This document shows, piece after piece, positions 57,001-64,000 of a DNA stretch of 64,000 nucleotides. The translations under genes and the position numbers were made by a program. The stretch comes from Glutinoglossum americanum (taxonomy: Eukaryota > Ascomycota > Geoglossomycetes > Geoglossales > Geoglossaceae), in contig JAGHQL010000119.1 in assembly GCA_020080175.1 (NCBI GenBank), forward strand, positions 1 through 64,000, in the 5' to 3' direction. Below the pieces are notes generated by a model, which worked only from the letters and a program-made list of their open reading frames with translations, did no database searches and had not been told where the DNA came from. The stretch's first letter is position 1, and every line of letters starts with the position of its first letter.

Positions 57001-58641
57001 CATCCAGCTTGAACCTATATAAGGGACGGGCCGATGAATACTTTGGGAAACTTGAACAAGCTGAAATCGCCGTTCTCAAAGCGTCTAGGGCTGAGCAGTT
57101 TGCGAAGAGTCAGGCAAGAGAGGCGGAGGAGACTTGCGCCGTGATCATGGCGGAGAGGAAACAGATGGACGGTTTGGTTGAAGACTTGCAACGTCAGAAT
57201 CAGCGGTACGAAGAAAAGGCTGAGGACCTGTCCGCAGACCTCGCCGGTGCGCTTCAGGCTAAGAAGCGCTTGCAACACGAACTTGAGGACTATCGGAGTC
57301 AGAGAGCAATGGATATCGAAGACAAGGAAACCACACTGGAGCAGACGAGGAAGAAATATCAGAACGAGTTCTCGACATTGACCAACGAGCTAGAGATTGA
57401 ACGGGAGAATGTTATATATGTTCGGACAGAAAACACTCGTCTTCGCGAGGAACTTGAGGATCTTCGGTCTAAGTGGGACGATGAGGTTCTGAACAGTTCG
57501 ACGTGGGCAAAGGAGAAATCCCGTCTAGAGATGACGCTTCAGGACGTGTCGAATTCCCGTGACGAAGCCGTCAATGCCCACAACGAAGCTCAAGGCAAGA
57601 TCGTTTCATTGCTCTCTCAGGTCCGCCAGCTACGCACCTCCGTCGACGATGTGGCCGCGGAGCGAGATATGCTGCAGAAGGAAAAGCGAGGTCTTGAAGC
57701 CCGCCTAGCCGAGGCAGGAGATCGACTTGAAGACCTCGCACGCGGAGAGAGCCCTTCCATGCGTAATGCTGCTGGGATGGATCGCCAGCTGTTGGAGCTG
57801 AAATCTCAACTTGTGCAGCAAGAAGATATCTCGTCCGCCGCTGTTGGCAAGATGAGACGAGCAGAAGCACTGGCATCTGAGATTCAGAAGGATATTGTCG
57901 CTGAGAGAGACACGAACGTGCAGCTCCATAAAGAGAAGGCGCATCTCGAAAAGTCCTTGAAGGACTTGCAGCTGAAACTTATCGATCTGGAGACCAAGAG
58001 CTATTCATCTGCTTCTCAGGATGTGAGGTTCTTGCATGGGAGGATACAGGAGGTGAATTTTGTCCGATTGATATAGATGAGGAGCAATTTGCTGACATTT
58101 TAAAAAAAAATTGTAGTTAGAGAAACAACTCGATGAGCAAGAATCCGAGCGCAACAAGTCCCAGCGGTCGGTCCGCAACGTTGACCGCACGGTGCGGGAC
58201 CTACAATCCCAGATCGAGCGCCGCGACAGGATCAACTCCCAGCTCGAGGATGAGATCTCCAAGGCGCGCGATAAAACCGATAGGCTGCTGCAGACCATCG
58301 AGGAGCTCCAGAGTGAAGGGTCGACGAGCCAACTTGCTGCCAGGAGGGCGGAAAGGGAGTTAAGGGAGGAGAGAGAGCATAGTTTAAGGTTGGAGAGGGA
58401 GTTGGAAGGGTGGAAAGGTCTGAGGCTTGAGAGAGGGGCTGGTGGGGGGTCGAGAAGCAATACGCTTGCGGTAGGGGGTTTGAGCGAGGTTAGCGAGGAG
58501 AGTGGGAATGGGAGCGGCAGCGGAGGAAGTGAGGAGTCGAGCGGAGGCACCGGAGGGGTTCATGTTGTGGGGAAGAGGAGTTCGGTGGGGAGTGTAGTTG
58601 TGCCCCAGAGGAAGGCAAGCAATAGTAAGGGGTTTCTATGA
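51077..58641 (+). CDS. myoB: Class II myosin heavy chain
   Basis: Five exons (51077-51541, 51614-51757, 51829-52013, 52064-58052, 58117-58641) encode 2,435 aa; the introns are 50-72 bp. An unusual ~100-aa Ser/Pro-rich N-terminus precedes the SH3-like SSD ([20 protein letters not shown]). The motor has the P-loop GESGAGKT at about 266-273 (spliced together across intron 3), switch [11 protein letters not shown], switch [11 protein letters not shown], an actin-binding loop region (HFVRCIIPN) and the converter ending near 870. A neck with IQ-like sequence ([23 protein letters not shown]) leads to [12 protein letters not shown]. From ~920 a coiled-coil tail runs to ~2330, with a Ser/Thr-rich break near 1675-1710. 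The last ~90 residues are Gly/Ser-rich. Such myosins drive actomyosin ring constriction and septation. The length resembles Aspergillus MyoB and exceeds yeast myosin II (about 1,500-1,930 aa). Confidence 0.96.
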
Positions 58642-59190
58642 GGCTGTGGGGGGCTAAAGTGAGGGCGGGAGAAGGAGTTTGTTGGGGTATTTTAGCGACT
58701 TTTACTCTTTTGTCTCGAGGTGTCCCTTTTCTTTTACACATCATGATGGGTGAAATAATGGGAGGGAGGGCCTTGTATGAATAAATGGCTTTTTCTTTTT
58801 CTAAATGCAGGAATGGGAATGAATATCATAACTAGTCCGCCACATTCAATTACTCGACCTACCTACCTCTTTCGCGCATTATTCGGGTTCTCCGTCACGC
58901 AGATGTGGAAAGCGTTAGATAGGTAGCTAGGTATGGGGAAGGACATCATTGGTAAGATGTAAGCTTTTTTTCTTATTGGATATTTGGACATTGAACCGCT
59001 CCCCCCTGTTTCTCTCTTTCTCTTTCTCTCCATCTCTCTCTCTCATACCCTCCCTCATATACTTTGTCTCAAGGAGAAAAAAAAAAAAGAAAAAAGAAAC
59101 CCAATATGTGTATCGTGCAGGAACGACGACGGACCAACTGACTGACTGACAGGGAAAATTAATTGACTAATTGGGGTGAAAGGGGGCTGC
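58642..59190. other. Convergent 3' spacer
   Basis: This 549-bp stretch lies between the 3' ends of the myosin and BTB-like genes. It has a pyrimidine-rich CT tract at about 59003-59045, an A-rich run near 59079 and a short CTGA tandem near 59138. No coding signal is seen. Confidence 0.5.
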
Positions 59191-61200
59191 TCATTCGCTC
59201 GTCTCCGGGAGAGGGGAGGAAGGGATGGCTCGCAGGCGCGGGTCGATGATCGGGGAGCGCGAGCGGTAGGTTTTCGGGGTTGCGGACGGGGAGGGGGAGC
59301 GCGAGCGGGAGCGCCGACGCGGGGACGGGGGCGGGGCATCTCCACCCGCCACGACGGGGGCAGCAGCAGCAGCAGCGGCGGCGGCTCCTCCAGCGGGGCC
59401 CTCCCACGGCCAGTCCTCCCTCCCGACGCTAGCGCAAGTCAGATAGCCGACGGGGCCGGCGCGCTCCTGATCCAGCTCGCAGCGCGACGCGATCAGGGGG
59501 CGAACCAGCCGGCTAGCCTCCTCCTTGACGACGGCGACGCGGTCCTCCAGGCACGCCTGGGCCTTCCGGCTCATGGGGAAGTACGCGTGGAAGCTGCGCA
59601 TGGCGGCGGCGTCGAGGTACGCGGAGCCGCCGCGGTGGATGCGCGCGTACAGCGCGTAGCCGCCGTCGGCGGGCGCCGGGTCCGCGATCAGGCACTGCGA
59701 GAGGTATTGGCGGAAGTAGGCGACCGCCATCCAGAGGTAGATCTTCGAGGAGTAGTTGCTGCGGCCCGGGGCGGCGGGTTTGGTGGTTTGGGGGTGGGTG
59801 TGCGGCGGGGGGGTTGCGGGGGGCTGGTGGAGGAGCTCGGTGGGGTAGAGGCCGAGGAGTTTCCTGTCGACGGCTTTCTTCACCGCCGCGAGCTCCGAGT
59901 GTTTCCGCTCGCAGAGCGCGCGGATCGCGGGGTCGAGGTGCGATTTCGAGTGGTCGTCGAGTGCCGGCCATCGGCCTACCATGTGGATTACGGACTCTTG
60001 GAGGATCATCCCGGATCTTACCCGCAGGGAGAGGTCGGCCCAGGCGATTGGGTTGGCTTGGATGGATTGGTAGAGGGCTTGGCCTTGCCGCAGGAGGACA
60101 TTGTCGATTATCGTGGAGACTATGTGCGCGCAGGTGGTTGCTTCGGCGGCTTCAAGGAGGCCCATGCAGGCGGCTAGAGCAGCGCCCATGTTCGTATCCG
60201 GGAGGATAGGATCGAGGTTGTACATTATGCGGAAGAGGTTGTCGAAGTCTTGATAGCGGCTGTTGGCATTTACGGACTTTCCATTTCGGTTTTCGAGGGA
60301 CAGGATGTTGGAACCTCGGGTGCTAGTATTCTGGCGGGAAGTCAGCAATTACGATGGTTATTCGATGGTTATTGTCGTTGCCGTTGAAATTTTCAGCACT
60401 GCGAATGCTCGTTGGTGGCGTACCATGAGTTTGAAAGTACCCAGATCGAAATCATCTATGTCTTCCCCATGATCTAGGACGTACTCCACGCGGTAACGGA
60501 CAGGGGTCTTCTTGCTGCCCCTCCCGGTGGCCTCACGAGCGTTGCTTTCGTGAAGGAGCCCGGCGAAGAAGGAGGATCTACAGCGGAGCGTGTGGGCGTG
60601 GAGTTGGTAGACGCGGTTGGACGTGAAGATAATGATGACATCGCCGTCGAGATATTTCGGGAACTCTGAGGTGGACGCCGCGGGACTTTGGTGGATACAT
60701 GATTAGCAATTACCCTGCCTTATAAACTGAAGCACGTAATACCTCTCTGGAGTCGGGGTTGCGCTAGTGGCCGATTCTACACCAGTCAGCTGTTGGCCAT
60801 TATATATAGCAAACGCAAGGGAAGCGACGATATAATAGGGGATTATGCTACAGGGATATTAAAATATATAGCATCAAGGCATCGAGAGGTGCGGGGAGTA
60901 TCCCGTATAACAATCGAAATATGAAGTGTCAAAACATCAAGCGCCCAAGAAGCACCGTGCACGGAGATTGAAATATTAAGACAACAGGACGTCATGGAGC
61001 ACCACAAAGTAATTAGAATATCAGCCCAGCAATTACACAAATCGCACTCGGGATCACTGCCAAAATACCAAACCCTCAAGAACCAACGGAGCGTCCCGCA
61101 TGAATGATTAGAAGCCGGGCTGACATCCGGGTATCCACAGGGGGCGTGCCGCAATACCAAAACACCATGTACGGAGAACAGCGAACTTACCCGTTGCCAT
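59191..61200 (-). CDS. BTB/POZ-like protein with SR-rich tail
   Basis: Four exons (61200-61191, 60776-60743, 60685-60424, 60330-59191) encode 481 aa. The first exon supplies only ten coding bases (ATGGCAACGG) before a strong GTAAGT donor. The inferred start reads MATESATSATPTPESP. Residues ~27-60 (YLDGDVIIIFTSNRVYQLHA, then HTLRCRSSFFAGLL) resemble the BTB fold, where proteins often dimerise or bind Cullin3. The middle is helical (IMYNLDPILPDTNMGAALAA, ALYQSIQANPIAWADLSLRV) and of a type seen in many uncharacterised fungal BTB-like proteins. The C-terminus has a 9-Ala run and an RRRSRSRSPSPS segment. The function is unknown. The first intron is 414 bp and holds degenerate repeats. The exon 1 and exon 2 choices rest on frame compatibility only; the rest is firm. 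Confidence 0.75.
60843..61180. repeat. Degenerate ~50-bp tandem repeats in BTB gene intron 1
   Basis: Short elements of the type AATATTAA or AATACCAA, followed by CAAG/CATC and a GCACC or GTCC block, recur at roughly 45-60-bp spacing (for example near 60858, 60917, 60972, 61017, 61063 and 61152). The copies are poorly conserved. They lie entirely inside the inferred first intron. Confidence 0.45.
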
Positions 61201-61794
61201 TACTTATCCTGAAGAACAGCAAACTGAACGTGTTGGTAAGCACATAAGGAGCCAGTGAGAATACGATGACGAGAACCCACCGAGATTAAAATAGCTGGCC
61301 GATAGCGATGACTGATGCTTATGGTTGATGGCCGGCGAAAGATTATAGTTGGGAGCCGTACCGTGGAGGATTGCGAGTATGTTGCAGTCAGAAATCTGGA
61401 CGCTAGGTCAGGGCGGTGCTGACTGGCTATTTTGCTATATATAGCGGTGGTGAAGGAGAAGAGAAGGAGAGGGTGGCACCTTAATGTCACACTATCCGCG
61501 TTATGGGGCGATGAACAAGAGGGCTTACGGCGATCTGGCTGGATGTGTGGTGTTGGCGACGATGAGGAATTGCAGGTTATGTGAGGGAGGTTGTCAAGGT
61601 TCTGTTCGTTGTGAATTGTAAGTCGAAGGATGGAATGGGAGGGGTTGGGTTTGTCTTGTGTTATGGTGAATAACCACCGCGCCTTAGTGGTACCTGCTGC
61701 ACGTAAGGACACAGGGGTTGCTTCATGTTGGGTCCTCACCGCTGGGTTCCCTGGAGGGATCCCTGAGCTCTTTGTGCGCGGCAATGGAAGAGCC

Positions 61795-61895
61795 TCTATA
61801 TACCCAACAAGGGGATAGTCCCAGCAATGTTGGGGGGCACCTGTGTGTCCAGCGGTGGGAAAGCTCCTGTGTATCCAGCAATGGGGCAAGGCGCC
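61795..61895. repeat. Degenerate minisatellite, units of ~24-28 bp
   Basis: Four imperfect units built around TGTGTATCCAGCAATGGGGC follow one another (also as ATACCCAACAAGGGGATAG and TCCCAGCAATGTTGGGGGG). The units differ in length and by several substitutions. Confidence 0.65.
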
Positions 61896-62198
61896 TCAAG
61901 TGCCATCGCCATCTGGGGTTCGCCCTATGGAGTCGTGGTCTTTGGCGTACAGGATGCGGTGGAGCTGTTTGGTTCACTGGGATAGTTGTGGGATAAGGAG
62001 AGCAAGAAAGTGGGACGCCCCGAGCCGGTCCCCCTTCTATGAAACTCGTTCCATAAGTTACTTATGAACTGATGGAATTTGCTCTGACTACTATAGGACT
62101 AACTAGTAAGTAAAAAGTTCAGGATGTAGGGCAACCAATACTCAAGTAGCCAGGACGGGACTCACCCCTGCTTTAACGGTCTGTCGTTTCATGAAGCT

Positions 62199-62227
62199 AC
62201 ATACATACATACACACATACATACATG
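62199..62227. repeat. CATA microsatellite
   Basis: Seven CATA-type units, interrupted once by an ACAC, form a simple tetranucleotide array. Confidence 0.9.
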
Positions 62228-62573
62228 GATAGATATACACACACGATATACATACCATGGCACACACCAAGTTTATCCAATCATGCGTTCGGTGACACAA
62301 CCAAGAGACTTCTGAAAAGGGGCATATGTATCGTGTCGCAGGGTCCATCAACCGACAAAAAGAAAAATATGTACTTTTGAGACGCGTGTGGGAAGGTGTT
62401 GAACGAATGCACTGTGAGGCATATGCTATGCTAATCCTAACCGCTGATGCAGTGCTTTGAAAGAAAGAACATGGAAAACGCAGACCGGACCACACCAACC
62501 GACTATGAACTGACAAACGGAAGACCCAATACAAAGGAACAGGAAACGGGAAGGGACAGAGACAATCTTCCTA

Positions 62574-64000
62574 TCACATCAATCCAACTCTAGCTCCCAT
62601 CCCCCCATCAACCCTAATCTCAACTCCGCTCACAAACCGACTCCTCCCCCCAACCAACCACTCCACCGCCCCCGCCACATCCTCCACCCTTCCCTGTCTC
62701 CCCAACGGTATCCTCTCCTCGAACCCCTCTTCCACGATCCCCTTCGCACCTTGCCCAACCAACCCATCCCACCCCTGCCCCACAAGCCCACTCCCTCCCG
62801 CAAAAGCGCCAGTGATCGCGCCCGGGATGACAGCGTTAACGCGGATCCCGTACCCGCCGAATTCAGCAGCGCATGATTGGACGAGCGAGGAGATTGCTGC
62901 TTTTGTGGCGATGGAGGAAAAGGAGGTTGTGGATGGGGAGACAAGGACGATTGGGAAATCAGGCATTAGGTGGGGTGGTGGGCGGGGGTCCGTGGGGATG
63001 GCATGATACTGAAGTATGAACCGCCGTATACACGCTTGCATAAACCCCACCAACCCGCCCACATCCCCTCCACCCCTTCCCTCCAAAAACCCCCCAACTT
63101 CATAAGGGCCCGGACACCAAACTGCCCCATCTAACCCTCCCCAGCCCTCTACAGCCCTCCTCACCACCCCTTCCGCTGTCCTCCCATCCCTCAGATCTCC
63201 GAATACAATACTCACACCCCCACCGGCACCCATGGTACGGATCTGGGTGATCAGGGAGATGATGGAGGGGTCCGAGGGGGAGGTGTGGTAGTAGTGGGCT
63301 ACTATGTTTGCGCCAAGGGAGGCGAGAAGGAGGGAGGTGGAGAGGCCAAGGGGGGTGTTGGCGTGGGTTACACAGAGGGTTTTGTTAAGGAGGGGGAGGT
63401 AGGAGGGTGGTTGGGCAGAAGCCGTTAGGAGAGGTGAGGCCGGAAGTGGGGGGGGAGGGGATCGGGATTCGAATTTCTCATCCCGAGCCTTCTCCTCCTT
63501 CAGCCTCTCCTGCTCGAGTCTCTGCTTTTCGAGTTTCTCCTTCTCGAGTCTCTCCTGCTCGAACTTCTCCCTCTCCTGTCTCTCCTTTTCTTCCCTCTCC
63601 TGTCTAAGTTGTTCCTCTTTCTCCTTCGCTTCCCTCTCTGCCCTAAGCTTCTCCTGCCTCTCTTTCTCCTCTCTTGCCTTCTGCTCCTTCATCCTCTTGA
63701 CTTCCTCCCTCAGCCTCCCCAGCTTCAACTGCTCTTCCCTCAGCCTCTGCTCTTTGCGTCTCTCTTCCTTGAGCTTCTCTTCACGGATCCTCTCCTGACG
63801 GATTCTCTCCTCACGGAGCCTCTCCTCACGAATCTGCTCTTCGCGTAGCCTCTCTTCACGAAACCTTTCCTCGCGTAGTTTCTCTTCGCGAAGCCTCTCC
63901 TCTCGCAGCCTCTCCTCGCGCAGCCTCTCTGCACGAATCTTCTCCTCGCGGAGACGTTCTTCCCTCAGTCTCTCCTCACGGAGTCTCTCTTCCCGTAACT
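62574..64000 (-). CDS. Charged-helix/short-chain-dehydrogenase fusion protein, 5' end missing
   Basis: The frame is open from the window edge to the stop at 62576-62574, giving at least 474 aa. The first ~85 codons are near-perfect pentads of the type REERL. They are followed by ~105 residues of mixed Glu/Lys/Arg/Gln helix (KEQKAREEKERQEKLRAERE and more). A Pro-rich linker (SRSPPPPLPASP) leads to ~260 residues of SDR (Rossmann) fold: LCVTHANTPLGLSTSLLLAS, the ATKAAISSLVQSCAAEFGGY helix, GIRVNAVIPGAI, IPLGRQGRVEDVAGAVEWL and SGVEIRVDGG. The cofactor TGxxxGxG reads THANTPLG, the NNAG motif reads WCPG and the catalytic Tyr is Ser (62913-62915), while the Lys is kept. An active dehydrogenase is therefore unlikely. 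The start codon, and any further domain, lie to the right of the window. The function is unknown; the helix suggests a rigid spacer or scaffold. Confidence 0.85.
   Translation of the reverse strand, partial: LREERLREERLREERLREEKIRAERLREERLREERLREEKLREERFREERLREEQIREERLREERIRQERIREEKLKEERRKEQRLREEQLKLGRLREEVKRMKEQKAREEKERQEKLRAEREAKEKEEQLRQEREEKERQEREKFEQERLEKEKLEKQRLEQERLKEEKARDEKFESRSPPPPLPASPLLTASAQPPSYLPLLNKTLCVTHANTPLGLSTSLLLASLGANIVAHYYHTSPSDPSIISLITQIRTMGAGGGVSIVFGDLRDGRTAEGVVRRAVEGWGGLDGAVWCPGPYEVGGFLEGRGGGDVGGLVGFMQACIRRFILQYHAIPTDPRPPPHLMPDFPIVLVSPSTTSFSSIATKAAISSLVQSCAAEFGGYGIRVNAVIPGAITGAFAGGSGLVGQGWDGLVGQGAKGIVEEGFEERIPLGRQGRVEDVAGAVEWLVGGRSRFVSGVEIRVDGGMGARVGLM
63741..63998 (-). 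repeat. REERL-type pentapeptide-coding repeat
   Basis: About seventeen 15-bp units encode LREER variants (LREEK, IREER, LREEQ) and run to the window edge. Third-position differences between units are common, so the peptide is better conserved than the DNA. Confidence 0.9.

Larger units (their letters stand above)
61201..62573. other. Spacer upstream of the BTB-like gene
   Basis: This 1.37-kb stretch lies between the start of the BTB-like gene and the stop codon of the SDR-fusion gene, both on the minus strand. It includes a degenerate minisatellite and a CATA microsatellite. The minus-strand frame at 61200-61889 (229 codons) translates the minisatellite into repeated His/Trp-rich peptides, has no family likeness and ends where the BTB gene begins. 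I treat it as non-coding. Confidence 0.55.

Noticed and set aside
59176-60177. 333-codon plus-strand frame opposite the BTB-like gene
   Set aside because: It is an antisense shadow of a GC-rich exon; its Gly/Arg/Val composition is the expected mirror of the Pro/Ala/Ser-rich real product.
61200-61889. 229-codon minus-strand frame upstream of the BTB-like gene
   Set aside because: Its start is a translation of a degenerate minisatellite and the remainder is Ser/Thr/Ile-rich without any motif.
1-64000. CRISPR array, rRNA genes or a secondary-metabolite cluster
   Set aside because: No regularly spaced repeats, no rRNA-like sequence, and no synthase, P450 or pathway regulator genes are present.

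Overview
This is a window from a filamentous ascomycete (Pezizomycotina) genome. The protein-coding genes carry short spliceosomal introns, mostly 48-95 bp, with GT...CTAAC/CTGAC...AG signals. The proteins have clear fungal counterparts: a Bph1 BEACH protein, Rom2 RhoGEF, a Red1-type MTREC zinc-finger protein, an RTA1-family membrane protein, a class II myosin and a vacuolar subtilisin. I cannot name the class or genus from the sequence. All exon models below were assembled by hand from splice signals and conserved protein context. In every complete model the exon lengths sum to a multiple of three.

Layout. 1-926: minus-strand Tc1/mariner DNA transposon, cut by the window edge and carrying stop codons. 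1226-3248 (-): membrane-anchored spermidine-synthase-like protein, divergent from 3626-4349 (+), a CCDC97/DUF2052 protein. 4350-6954: gene-free spacer. 6955-9156 (-): HAL4/SAT4-type Ser/Thr kinase. 9157-13720: 4.6 kb with no supportable gene. 13721-22047 (-): eight-exon BEACH/WD40 protein, divergent from 22870-24815 (+), a vacuolar subtilisin. 25401-28457 (+): large disordered protein of unknown function. 28997-30538 (+): RNA 3'-phosphate cyclase. 30791-30970 (+): possible small Cys-rich protein. 31578-34445 (-): Tudor-SN. 36449-42030 (+): Rom2-like RhoGEF. 42950-47495 (+): Red1-like protein. 49173-50394 (+): RTA1-like protein. 51077-58641 (+): myosin II heavy chain. 59191-61200 (-): BTB-like protein with an SR-rich tail and a repeat-bearing first intron. 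62574-64000 (-, partial): a fusion of a long Arg/Glu pentapeptide-repeat helix to a short-chain dehydrogenase fold that has lost its catalytic residues.

The genes are mostly housekeeping and do not form an obvious cluster or operon. Three act in RNA biology (RNA cyclase, Tudor-SN, Red1). Two act in cell-wall and cytokinesis control (Rom2, myosin II). Two act in the vacuole/endolysosome (Bph1, subtilisin).

The most unusual locus is the repeat-helix/degenerate-SDR fusion at the right edge. Next are the small Cys-rich ORF at 30.8 kb, the tandem-repeat-filled intron of the BTB gene, a GC-AG intron in the RhoGEF, an in-frame stop-free intron inside the kinase domain, and a hairpin in the oversized protease intron.
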